The notes under the pieces are model-generated. The model was not told where the DNA came from. It saw nothing but the letters and a program-made list of their open reading frames with translations, and ran no database searches. Below are positions 25,458 to 34,887 of a stretch of DNA of 64,000 nucleotides, in pieces. Each line of letters opens with the position of its first letter. Within the stretch, counting starts at the first letter, position 1. The translations under genes were made by a program, and so were the position numbers. The DNA is taken from contig NC_037601.1 in assembly GCF_003073045.1 (NCBI RefSeq), positions 10,031,807 through 10,095,806 of the forward strand. Direction: 5' to 3'. Origin of the DNA: Pomacea canaliculata. Taxonomy: Eukaryota; Mollusca; Gastropoda; Architaenioglossa; Ampullariidae.

Positions 25458-26472
25458 AAAGTACATTGTTTCAGGTCTTATTTTAAGTTAAACTTAACAG
25501 TCTTTCACCTGCAGTTACCATAGTACATCAGGGTGATAAAAAGAAAAAACATCTTCAATACCTTGGCTCAGCAAGAAATTACATGCATTCCCATCACACA
25601 GCAAGTTTTTTTCTGCGTCTCACTCTTTAGATGTCTTATTTGGGAATGCCAGAACTCAGTTCACCAAAAATACTCCTGTGAACACTTCACTCACTCTGTT
25701 ATATAACTGCCATTACTCCCCATTCATTCAACCAAGGGGGACAACTCATGCTCATCATATAAGTCAGGGGCAATAACACTTGTCCCTGACAAAGTTTTAT
25801 TCCTTGTTGCTCCTTTAAGGAGCATAGTGCCGCCCCTGACAAAGTAGATCTTCATATTTCCTTCATATGTCCTTTCAGTAGGTGAATGATCCTTGGTAGC
25901 TGATAACATTAGTTATACTCCTTTTTTCAGACGTGATACAATTTTGTTTGACAGGCGGACATCCAAGCAGCAGTGGCCATGACTGGAGATGGAACTCACC
26001 AAGGAGAAATTCAGATCCTGCATGCTACACCAGAACAGATATCCCAGCTGCAGCAGGCACATCACATACAGATTCTGTCTGGAGATCAGGTTATAGGGGT
26101 GAGTGTACATCACATATACACATTCTCTCTAAAGATCAGGCTGTAGGGGTAAGTGCTTCGTCTCTAGGCATTGTCTGTCTCAGATGGCTCTTCCTCATTC
26201 ATTTTCTCCAGTCACTACATGCACACACACAGAGTTTAATAAATACACCAAAGAACTGGTTTCTGTGTACAAGCAAATCCTGAGATTTTAGAAGGGAAAA
26301 ATGCTGCTATTACTATGAACAAATAGAAACAGTGTCTGTCATTTATTTGCAGCAAATTCAGCAAGGGGACCTAACCCTACAGGATGGTGTTCATGTTGCC
26401 ACAGTAACCACAGAAACTGGAGAAGTGTTACAGATCCAACACAATGCTGTAGTAGCTGATGTGCAAGAATGA
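13669..26472 (+). CDS. BANP: BANP (SMAR1) BEN-domain nuclear protein, complete
   Basis: Nuclear DNA-binding protein. Vertebrate BANP binds matrix-attachment DNA and CGCG-element promoters. Ten coding exons: 13669-13807, 15993-16063, 16628-16797, 17816-17874, 18984-19052, 19215-19290, 20292-20455, 21259-21491, 25955-26098, 26353-26472; total 1245 nt, 414 aa, all phases close. Order: acidic N-terminus; EAKRMK basic patch near residue 53; coiled-coil-like segment about 78-115 (AICLRLDSMENKLEGFSKRM); Gly/Ser linker with NVTLITLNTEG; BEN region about 170-285 (DGTWLGDENNPEVRVR, SNCRTPEKMALTLLDYLF, GKHGKKQLDPLMIYGIRC, IDSKCRTAWRRRQRG); Gln-rich tail (EIQILHATPEQISQLQQAHH). The BEN block matches vertebrate BANP almost residue for residue as I recall it. 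Exon 1 begins one base before the ATG, so the 5'UTR is spliced. A hAT transposon sits antisense in intron 8. Confidence 0.95.
13917..15180 (-). mobile_element. Degraded LINE (L2/CR1-like), reverse-transcriptase 3' half
   Basis: Lies in BANP intron 1, opposite to BANP. Minus-strand translation gives broken RT pieces: HLKLPYHMYADNIQLL (the YADD region, here YADN), a GFVLGQLLFIVYTS segment matching PQGSVLGPLLFIVYTS, EKLQRVQNNTAHIFFC, SLFQKLHRLPL, LAYLSDLLIPCHPS and FEDFKPGLKTCLLKYLSQ, ending at a TGA whose complement is at 14101-14103. Beyond it is about 180 bp of 3'UTR and a TAATAA-rich tail near 13917-13932. Frames change often and stops are frequent. The catalytic YADD is altered and the 5' part is missing, so it is an old dead copy. 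Clade is inferred from the conserved C-terminal block and the trinucleotide tail. Confidence 0.75.
16250..16400 (+). repeat. tRNA-derived SINE-like sequence
   Basis: In BANP intron 2. TAGCACAGTGGT at 16261-16272 fits the Pol III A box, and GAGTTCAGATCTC at 16304-16316 fits a decayed B box, about 43 nt apart. The layout resembles the 5' head of many invertebrate tRNA SINEs. It does not look like a working tRNA: no clean acceptor stem is visible. The 3' boundary is uncertain. Confidence 0.5.
17135..17650. mobile_element. Non-autonomous Tc1/mariner (pogo/Tigger-like) element
   Basis: A 516-bp element in BANP intron 3 with TA on both sides (17133-17134 and 17651-17652). Ends are inverted: left ATGTAATCCCTTGCCACTTC; right complement CAGTAATCCCTTGTTTATCG. 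Subterminal CGCGATAA, CGCGGATC and GCGGATTTTC motifs recur, as in widespread pogo-like MITEs. No transposase frame is visible, so it would have depended on another element. Family assignment is from TIR and TA duplication. Confidence 0.65.
19490..20205 (+). mobile_element. 5'-truncated LINE (L2/CR1-like): RT C-terminus and 3'UTR
   Basis: In BANP intron 6, sense to BANP. 19500-19930 encodes the standard C-terminal RT block: AYLLHRLQKVQNWAAHLVLS, LLRFLHWLPICSHIQYKLSV, YIPARQLLSLSDDHHHTF, and after a stop and a frame change CAMKTHLFCEHYS. The 3'UTR from about 19990 (GGTTCCTCTTTG, TCCATGTTTCGTTCTTGTTC, AGAGCATGCTCCT) recurs at 63050-63303, which shows one family. Heavily 5'-truncated and not active. 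Confidence 0.75.
21761..24454 (-). mobile_element. hAT DNA transposon, full length, 8-bp target duplication
   Basis: A 2694-bp element with perfect 16-bp terminal inverted repeats (CAGCGGTTCTCAACCT at both ends) flanked by exact 8-bp duplications CCTTAGGG (21753-21760 and 24455-24462). GACCCCC-rich subterminal repeats follow both TIRs. hAT transposons create 8-bp duplications, and CAG-GGTTCTCAACC ends are typical of the Charlie/SPIN-like branch. It carries one transposase frame, antisense to BANP. The exact flanks and only two nonsense codons point to a fairly recent insertion. Confidence 0.93.
22018..23910 (-). pseudogene. hAT transposase (BED-finger, ZBED5/SCAND3-like) with two in-frame TAG codons
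   Basis: Reads as a 630-residue frame from the likely start MDKFVLRKGTDCGG (complement of 23910) to TAA at 22018-22020; an upstream ATG at 23946 is possible. BED-type zinc finger near residues 70-105: CVVCLAILAPDSVKPNKLRR followed by HLETRH. Catalytic-region hallmarks: FALQLDEATDTAGDSHLIAY, CTDGAPAMAGKKQG, WTHCMIHREVLASK, ESRWLSRGKALARVFEL. The C-terminal hAT dimerisation block reads EYPLLSEKAIKVLLPFSTSY then CEQGFSAL. TAG at 22822-22824 sits just before YCESRWLS, where relatives have a leucine-like residue, and TAG at 22249-22251 replaces the usual Trp after VPTF. There is no frameshift. As read it cannot make a full transposase. Confidence 0.9.
25796..25833 (-). repeat. Minimal 38-bp SINE-tail insertion with 12-bp target duplication
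   Basis: In BANP intron 8. The core TTTATTCCTTGTTGCTCCTT continues to AAGGAGCATAGTGCCGC. It is bounded by exact copies of CCCTGACAAAGT at 25784-25795 and 25834-25845. The palindrome is intact as CTCCTTTAAGGAG, with paired changes on both arms relative to CTCCTCGAGGAG. The inserted part is only the 3' tail of the SINE. Confidence 0.8.
26060..26155 (+). repeat. Tandem duplication of the end of BANP exon 9 with a second splice donor
   Basis: 26060-26107 (end of exon 9 plus its donor) is followed at once by a diverged copy at 26108-26155. Both contain CATCACATA, then TCT, GATCAGG, TAGGGGT and a donor: GTGAGT at 26099 and GTAAGT at 26149. Use of the second donor would add 50 nt, with an in-frame TAG after about 15 codons, and would remove the last exon from the frame. 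Confidence 0.75.
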
Positions 26473-27240
26473 CCACACAGTATTGCCTTTGTGTGAAATT
26501 GAAGACTGTGTGTGCATGTGAAAGTGAGCCAGTGAGAGAAAGCATGCTGACATGTTCATGATAGTACATAGCATCACATCTACATGGCATTTTAGATCAA
26601 ATTATTGTTGTTTTATTATTATTACTATTATTATTATAGTAAATAGGACATTTTATAGAAATCGGGATTTGAAGATTGCCCAAAAATGCAGCTTACGTGT
26701 CAGTGAAAATGGCAGATCTTCACTTCATCTGCCCTGCCTGAGAATTCATCTTAGTGCTTGATGGAGGAGTTCATATCATCCCCTTCCATTTAAAAGCTGA
26801 AGAAAGTGTGTGCTGCTCTGAGGATCTCATATTGTCTGCTTCATTCTGTTTTTGAGTTGGATCAGGTGTTAGAATTGCAATGATTGGGGGATACAAAAAA
26901 CTTGCTTCGGTCAGGGCCCATGTTGCTGTCACTTTTTAGTCTCCTAATGTACAGTGGATCATTGGGCATGGCTGCTTTATAACTTACTGTTAGCAAGTAG
27001 AGTCTGGAACTAAAGCCTTGTGCACTGATACAACTTGGTCCTGGTAGTTTAACAGCACAACCAGTCTCTCTCACACGTACACAAACATGCAGAGATTAGC
27101 AAATTCTTTAAAATCTAGCTGTTAAAAATAACATGGCTTTCAAAACTGTTGAGCATTTTCAAACTTTGTGAACAAAAACTCGTTAAATATATAGAGACAT
27201 ATTTTGTGCTCCACAAATGAGAGATGTCAAATGCCCTTTC

Positions 27241-27366
27241 TTCTTTGTACTGTACCAGATGACATGACTATATGGAGATCACTCTCTAGCTACCTCAAAT
27301 CCAGGTGTCCAAACCATGCTACATGGTAGGACTAAACAAAGCTCAACCCCCACCTGACACATCAGT
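27241..27366 (+). repeat. Left arm of inverted repeat in BANP 3' region
   Basis: Pairs with 28609-28732 in opposite orientation. The best 45-nt core (from ATGACATGACTAT to CTACCTCAAATCCA) has 4 mismatches against the complement of the other arm. Identity falls outside the core, and the left arm has a short insertion after AATCCA. The arms enclose about 1.24 kb. No target duplication is visible, so origin (two opposed copies of a repeat, or a foldback element) is open. Confidence 0.75.
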
Positions 27367-28608
27367 GAGCATTTTACTCCAGTTTTTGCCTGCCTCTGAC
27401 TGTGTTTGGTCGTGCGGTGGCTACCTCACCCTTTGAAGTGCTATGGATTTACCATGTACGTTGTGTGGTGCGGCTAAGTCCCCAGCAAATTTGTGTGGAA
27501 GGTTTTTCAACTGTCTGCCATGTTCCGCCAATCTGCCGTGTGACATCTGCCAAGGTTGGTCCGAGGACAAGTGGATGCAGGTGGTTTGTGACTAACCGAG
27601 ATGGGATAGAACTCTGTGCTTCATTAAATCTTGCTTCTTAGAAAAACATAAGCAGAGAAAAAGTAAGGTTAGATGGCCGGAAACATGCTGTTCCCCAAAT
27701 GCAGAGGTAAGCATGTTGCTGCAGTGTGGTGGGGAAACGGAGCAGGTCGGAGCGGCAGCTCAAACCTGTGGTGTTACCTCCACCCCTTTCCCTTCCTTTG
27801 GGTCCAGGTCAGGGCAGCCCGGTAAAGCAGACAAGCGGAACAGCCTTTCCTTTTCTGATGGCGCCGCTGCCAGGATTGCTGGCGGTAGGTTCTAAGTTTT
27901 ACACAGGGTACCTTTCTTTTTTCCTATGCAGTGGATTCTGTTTCCTTTACCGCAAGCCCACAATACACACCCTCTTCTCCATGTTCTGACTCTCCTGAGT
28001 GAGCAAACGGCTTAGTGCAGGTCAGACACCACGGGTGCCTGGGCAGGGGAGATGGGGTCAGTCTCCCTCATGGGGGACAGGGTAATACAAATTAGTGGTA
28101 ATTTGATTATCCAGTTTCTTTCATAATATGAAGAACTTTTCCTGTTCCTCCACCAGAGAGAAGATCTGGTCCTTCACAAAATACATGGAGAGATGCTGAA
28201 GTTGACTATAAGACTACTTGCACACTTTCAGAAACCTAAAGCCATACCTGAGCAAATATCTGTTCTCCAGAAGCTTAACTGCAAGCATGACACTTACTTT
28301 CAGATACAAATATAGCTGTCTGAGTTTCCTCTAGAGTAGGATGATAAACCTTGGGCGACAGATTTTGCCAGCCTGAATGTCCAAGTCTCTGAGGAGAATT
28401 GGAGAGGGATTGAAGAGTGAAGGTATATTTCTCATATAAAAAGAAAATCTGCCTTAACCAATAATTGCTGTTGCATTTCAGCATTCTGGATCCTTGTGTG
28501 AGGAAACAAAGTACACTTTTAATTGTACACTGTATGTAGTTGCAGTCAAGTTGTCAGCGGAGTAGAGAAGGGTATGCTGTACATGGAACTGAGTATATCA
28601 CAGCCCCA

Positions 28609-28732
28609 TCCAACATGTCAGGTGTGGGGTTGGGAGGGTGCTGAGATTTGTTTAGACCTACTGTGTTGCATGGGTTTGAGGTAGCTAGAGGGTGATCTCT
28701 ACATAGTCATGTCATATGTTAAGTACTCAAAG
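28609..28732 (-). repeat. Right arm of inverted repeat in BANP 3' region
   Basis: Complementary partner of 27241-27366. The complement reads TTCTTTGAGTACTT, then ATGACATGACTATGTAGAG, CTCTAGCTACCTCAAACCCA, and ends CACCTGACATG. A transcript through both arms could fold into a long stem with a 1.2 kb loop. Confidence 0.75.
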
Positions 28733-31700
28733 AAATTTTACCACCAAAAATGGTATTTTCAAAGAAATCCACATAAAGGCAGCAGAGTGGTGCACTGAGT
28801 AAGGTATCCATGCCTGCAGGTAATATCTGTGGTGTAAAGTAGTATTATTGTTGGAAAATCCTAACCCCATTTACCCTAGTGGGTGTTGGCCAGTATAAAG
28901 AATATATATATATGTCAAAATATTTTCATGTTCAACTTTTCTAGGGTAAGAGCGGTCATCAGACGTAGAGATAGGGGTGTATTTAAACATCAGTATTGGA
29001 GTTCACTGTTGTCATGTTGCTTTTTTAATTTATTTGTTTATATTATTGTTTTTTGCTTTGTTCATTTGTAAATTTCCGAATAGTTATTTCCTATATCTCG
29101 GATATAGATTTCCCTAGAGTTCAGGATGTACAAGAACATTTCACATGGTATAAGAAAAGACAAGAACGTTTCACATTTTACAAGTAGAGACAAGATTTCT
29201 TTTAAGCTTGGAAGCACTCTTGAGAGACTGTATTTGATGCCCCAGTCAGCGCTGAGATGTCTGGCTGTGCAGAGCTAGTTGTTAACACCTAGGTTGAAGT
29301 AGCTGTTATGTTCTCCACACCCACCCCACTCACCCCTTCCAAGGAAAAAAACATGAAAAAAATTAGTTTATTTAAGACCTGAATAACACTCTGGATGAAC
29401 CATTCTTATACAAAATTCTTAGCTTGAGTAATGCTTAGGGTTACTGCAAGGATTTTATGTGCTGTATACAGTTGTACCCCCGCCCCCCCCCCCCCCACAA
29501 AAATAAACAAAACAGGCAGAAAAATCTCACGGTGATATTAATAAAGAGTATGGTGTCACTTCTTCATGGGCTGAAGTGCAAGGGATGGGAGTTCTCAGGA
29601 TTCTAGTGTAATAAGCAACTTGGTGCCATGTACTATAGGGGAGATTTGAAAGTATTAGCAGGGTTTGAATGCAGCTGTTTGTGTCTGTTAGCAGAATGTG
29701 TTGGCTCAAGAGATTTCTCGCAAATTATATGATGTCTCATGTACAAAATACTCTTTATACAAGCAGCATGTCTGTGTTACAAATCTGAGGAGAAAAGCAA
29801 GAAAGAAAAATGTAATTGTGTCCTTTTGTTTTAGTGAATTGTTGCAAGTACTTTTGCAAGTATGAACATTGGAGGCCCTTGAATTTGGATTTAGAATATT
29901 TGATTTTACTGAAATCCTTCTTTTATAATGCAGCAAAAACTATGTTGATATTTTCCAATGATGGTATTGCACAGAAAATAAAATGTTGATGATGAAAAAG
30001 AAATCATACAGATGTTCAGTTTTCTTCCCACCTCCTCCTGCAGGTTGGAAACTGAATCTCTTAGCCCTATTAGAAGAATTGCTTTGCTGAAATTATCCCA
30101 CCACCACCACCCAGCTAATTAGTGCACAAACAGCTTATGTACCACCCCTTTCTCTTATGCTTTTCCTTTTTTTCCCTATGCCTCCTCCTCCTACAAGCTG
30201 TGGTGGCAGTCGTCACAAACATCTCAAACCACACAAGCAACACAGTCCAAGCATCTCTCTTAACCAGTCAGTAACACTGCCCGCCATCAAGCAAGCAACA
30301 CAAAATCACCAAAGAACAAGAATACCACACCGCAGACAGATAACACAACAGCAAAAACAAAATAACCAGAAAAAATTACCACTTAGTTGAAAACATATGG
30401 GGCTGCAACATCAGTCCCTGTTTCAAATCATTTTGCTTCTCTTGGCGAGCAGGGGATGGATGTGGATGAGCGACGTTTAGCGTCGCCCTCCCTATCGCTA
30501 GAGAGAGAACTTCCACACCACTCATCATCGATAGTCTTGACAGCAGAATTGGAAGTTCAGTGACTTTGCTCTCTCCAACATTCAGAAAGTCAGTGCACCT
30601 AATTAGCTCTGTTGTAAGAGTTGTGTGAATGAAGTTATGCAATTTACACCATTCCCAGACAACTTGTACAATTAAGACAAGGGGGTCCGCTGTCCAGTTC
30701 TCAACCCACTGTCATCACGGATGACCAAAGAGATGCAAAAACTTGGCATGAACACTGCTGTTGTTATAATTTTTTAAAATTAGTTTTAATGACCGCAGGC
30801 TGTGTGAAGAGACCCTAAACCAAGCTAAGAGATATAGACTGCTAAACACCCCAGTTTAACAAAATACCCCTTGAAGACGAACTTCCTCAGCCGATGCGGT
30901 TATATTTCCCCCGCCCACAACCACTACCACCACCTAACCTACCTCCCCGACGACAAGCATGACAAGTTATTGGTTTGTAAGCAGGGATGAGTGGATGTCC
31001 CCTTAATAGATCCATACGGGCCTTGTAGCTCATTACACCTGTTCTCCCTGAGTGCAATTAAGCTAGTTTTTCCTCAGGGGCCGCGTTGTGGACTCTAGAG
31101 CTACTGCGCACCTTTGCACATGAAGTTCGTCTATATTTTCTCTTCTTTTATTGACTTTCTTTCTTTGGCTTCGCAACCGTTTGCGTAAAGGCTCGCCATT
31201 CGCCATGTTTTGAATCCAGCAAAGCTTTATACGCTAGTTTGTTGTGTTGTTTTTTTTTCTTCAAAAAAATACGGAATGAGAACGCCAACGATGTTTTTCT
31301 TCGTTCACGACAAACATCAGAGCCAGTGGGGGCAAGTTTGCTGTAGAAGTTTGTCGAAACAAAAGCAGTTTGGCTCAATGAGAGAAAAAGTGTACAGCTG
31401 CTATGTGTGGAGAGTGAGACCGCCTCAGCCTGGCTTTCACCTGAGAACCAGAGTGCGCCTGAGAGCCAGCTGAGAACCAGAGATGCAGCTGTGAACCAGT
31501 CATGTGGCCAGAATTACTGCTGTAAACCTTATACAGGTGTCAGCCACAGATACATCCAAAAACTAAGAATACAGTTTGTCAGCCAGAGGTACAACGGTGG
31601 CCAGAAATACAGCTGCGGGAGGATCGTCCTTTGCCTTCTGCAGGGGGTTGGTATGTGAGTAATGGGGGGAGAGCTCCACTGATCGTGTGGTGCATTCCCT

Positions 31701-32804
31701 CTCGACAGATTTGCCTCCCCTGGAGTGTTTGTGTGGTCTGGAGGAACGTGTCTCCTGGACCCGAACTCAGGCTCCCACTACAGTCCCTCTCACCCCACCC
31801 CCACCTCACCCTGACGCTAATCACTAGATAGGTAGAATTTCTGAAGCATTGTCTTGCCAGCACACACTATACATATAGCAAACAATTTGTAGTTATTTGA
31901 AAGTAAACTACTAAAACTACAAACAAAAGGGACTGACAAACAACAAATGAGACAGGAGTCTGTTGAAGGCTGTGCTAAGCCTGGGGTGACCATCGTTGTG
32001 GAACAGGCACTTCACGGCTGAGATATCCCTGGCAGACATCGTAAAGTGTTCTGACCACAGTCGGCGGCCAGACCTGCCTTTAATCCGCACGACAGGCAAA
32101 GGTGACAGGTGAAGTCACGTGGCAGGCCAGCGACAGTAGCATCCGACGGTTTCCTCTCACCTGGCGCTCAGATACTCCGTCTGTCGCCGTCGCCGCAACA
32201 TCAGCTCTGACCTCGCCAACAGCATTTGTTTTTTTTTTTTACACCTGTTTTTACCTGTGTTTTTACACGCTGCTTCAGATTTCACTTGTCTGCGAAAACA
32301 ACCGCTATCGAGAAGTTGCGACAAAGTGGTGGCGAGAGAACAGCGTGTGAGTACCCCGCTTGTTGCCCCTTCTTTTTGTTCCCCCCCCTACCCTTAATAC
32401 CCCTATCATCTCTTTTACTGTATTTAGTAAGGTCTTCTACCTAGATGTATAGTTATTATCGTTCAATGTATGTAGTAAGGTCTTCTCACTACATGTAGTT
32501 ATTATCTGTCAGTGTATTTAACAAGGTCTTCGTAAATACTCTTATTGTATTTTATTACATTTGGTGGGGTCTTCCCTACATCCCCCACCTACCTGCTAAG
32601 TTCATTTATCTATTTTATTGCACCTGGTGAGGTCAGTTGTTTTGTTAAGTAACAGTTGACAGCAACTTTCACTTCAGGTGTCATTCTGGCAATTTCAAAA
32701 ATAGTGCAAGATTCTTATCTGCTGATTTTTAAAATGGTTTAACGAAAGCTCATATGGTTGTTTCCTACGGTTTTCAATCCCAAGAAATGTAAATATTTTA
32801 CTAA

Positions 32805-32859
32805 TCGTCTGCGACCTTATGCTCCTCGAGGAGTAACAAGGAATAAACTAAACTAAGAC
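32805..32859 (+). repeat. Palindromic-tail SINE fragment, plus orientation
   Basis: Reads TGCGACCTTATGCTCCTCGA then GGAGTAACAAGGAATAAACTAAACTAA. Same palindrome and tail as the copies at 6957, 11159 and 25796, but on the plus strand. A 7-bp TTACTAA flanks it on both sides (32798-32804 and 32860-32866), a possible short target duplication. Confidence 0.7.
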
Positions 32860-34721
32860 TTACTAACCTTTGCTATGACACATGTTTGTTTGGGAAAGTA
32901 GCATAAATTGTGTTTATACCTTAGGTTTATATGTACATCACAAAAGTAAAATTACTAGTATAGTTTTAGTCTGCATTGTCATGATATTTTCAATTTACAT
33001 TCAGTAGATATTTTAATAAAGTGGCCGACAATTTACTCCATACTTTCGGAATTATAATAATTCCCATGATGCATAATTGTCTGATAGTTTGTTTACTTGA
33101 TAGAATTGGCATGATGCTTTCATACTTAACAGAACTGGCCGATAATTTTATACTTGCCGGTCTGTACATGGTTCACCCATCTGTGCATTGAGCTGTTGTA
33201 TTTATCATCTTGTATTATGTGGTTTTGTGCTTATGTCCATAAGTCTTTTATTTAGCCACGAGAGGATCATTAATCAACCTTTATGTATGGTGAAGGTGAA
33301 CATAAAAGGATTATTAGTGATGTGATGATTTCGCAGCTGAGAGAAGTTGATTAGACAGTCACTGACAGTAATTCAAACTAATGTACACCTGAACTAAGTG
33401 GACAGAGCAATGGTCGCATTTTAACTGCTGTACAGCTGAGAAAAGCAAAGTGACCAGAACAGTAAGTGATAGTACTTCAGACTAATATTTTAATAAGTAA
33501 TTATTCACGACACCAGTGGGTGCTAAGCAAGAACCTACAGCGCCGACGACCACAAGATGAAGAGCATCAAGAACTAGAAATCGTTTAACTCAATCTTCTC
33601 TTGTAATGAGCTTTATCGGAGGAGCCATGTCAGGTGATTCGGAAGAAAGGGTACTAAATCTTTTTCTGCGTTTGTTTGTCGTGGAAACTAGAATAATGTA
33701 TTGTGCTCCCACCGACCTACCTGTAACGGTTAACTACTGATTAATTTGTGAGCTCTTCAGTCTGGTCGTGACGTAAGCCAAGCATTTTTCCAGTCCTGTA
33801 AAACGGTCACGTGACAGGGGAAAATCGTTGCTAGTGCACTCGGTGACCAGGTCGGCTCTCGGGATGAGGTGGCTAAATGCCAGTCTTACGAGGTTCTCAC
33901 GTGCCTTACAGGCACACAACAAAAACGCAGCAACGCCACCCCTACCCCACAAAAGTGAAGAAGATTTAGTGTTTCTCCAAGTGGCTCTAAGTGTAGAAGT
34001 GCGGTGTACGGTGTAAGCCAGGTGTAAGTCTCTTTTCTTACTTCAAAGACTTCTGAGTCATCTACCTATCGCCTCCTAGAACAACCTGGCATAAACCTAA
34101 GCACCACGGTTTTTGTAAATATCGTGGAATTTAAGAGTAATTTTAAATGTATTTATTATATTGATGTTTAGTAAATAATATAGCTGAAAATGTATATATA
34201 CACATATCGAGAGAGAAAGAGCAAAGAGAGCTGTTTTGCATGTTTAATGCAACTGATTTGATGGAGGTTCTGTCGGCAAAGTGTATGTCGGAGATCATAC
34301 ATTCACAGAGAACCTGACATTCCCGTGTGAAATGTGTTGTCCCACGACAGTGACAGACAATGGCAGAGAAGACGGTGACTTTTTGTTGATTTTGTTGTTT
34401 GTAGTACTATTGACAACCAATATACCCGAGCCAGAGAACGATTAGCTCGCAACTGACTGTCTTGTCAAACGATGTTGGGTTACATTATATCGTAGTTTGT
34501 CCCTAATCTCTGGGTGAATAAGTCCTTTCTCGGAGTTACAAGCCACGGAACATCAACATTTTTTGAATGTGGTCGCTACCCTTCTTCCCATCACGGAACT
34601 GGTTCGGCTTGTTGTCATGGAAACATTTTATTAACCTTTGTTTTTAAACTTTTCAAATGGCTGCAGCCTTCACAAAGCACAACAATGACATCATGCCTGC
34701 AAAGTTTTCAGTAACATTTAT

Positions 34722-34887
34722 CAGGGCTTCTGCTAAGGCTAAATTCTTTGGGGTTCCTTAAAAATCTGAAGAAGGGGTCCCTGTTCTTCGCCCAAATTTG
34801 AATGGGACCCCATTGACGAAAATTGAAGGGGTCCTCTGAACTTTTAATGCGTACTGTACGCAATTTTTTGCGTAAGCAGAAGCCCTG
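34722..34887. mobile_element. 166-bp MITE with CAGGGCTTCTGCT inverted ends
   Basis: Left end CAGGGCTTCTGCTAAGG and right-end complement CAGGGCTTCTGCTTACG match over the first 13 bases. ATTTAT is repeated exactly on both flanks (34716-34721 and 34888-34893). Inside, GGGGTCC and GGACCCC motifs are also inverted. No protein is encoded. CAGGG ends are hAT-like but a 6-bp duplication is not the usual 8, so the superfamily is unresolved. Confidence 0.75.

Larger units (their letters stand above)
21492..25954 (+). other. BANP intron 8 (4.46 kb), enlarged by insertions
   Basis: The longest BANP intron. The hAT transposon (2.7 kb) explains over half its length. Non-transposon parts 21492-21752 and 24463-25954 show no coding content beyond the 38-bp SINE tail insertion at 25796-25833 and a poly-T run near 25428-25453. 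The intron must be removed for the Gln-rich tail to join the BEN domain. Confidence 0.6.
26473..30000 (+). other. Probable BANP 3'UTR and downstream flank
   Basis: No coding exon recognised. No AATAAA lies close after the stop. AATAAA signals appear at about 29502, 29537 and 29976, so a 3 kb or longer 3'UTR is possible. It contains a (TTA)n tract near 26610-26637, an inverted repeat (27241-27366 and 28609-28732) and a poly-C run near 29480-29496. The open frame at 27402-27641 has no recognisable domain. Confidence 0.45.

Noticed and set aside
30376-30642. 88-aa minus-strand frame as an exon
   Set aside because: No recognisable family, no convincing splice partners on the minus strand.
30874-31133. 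Inverted AGACGAACTTC pair as MITE ends
   Set aside because: Only 11 bp, no target duplication and no repeat elsewhere in the window.
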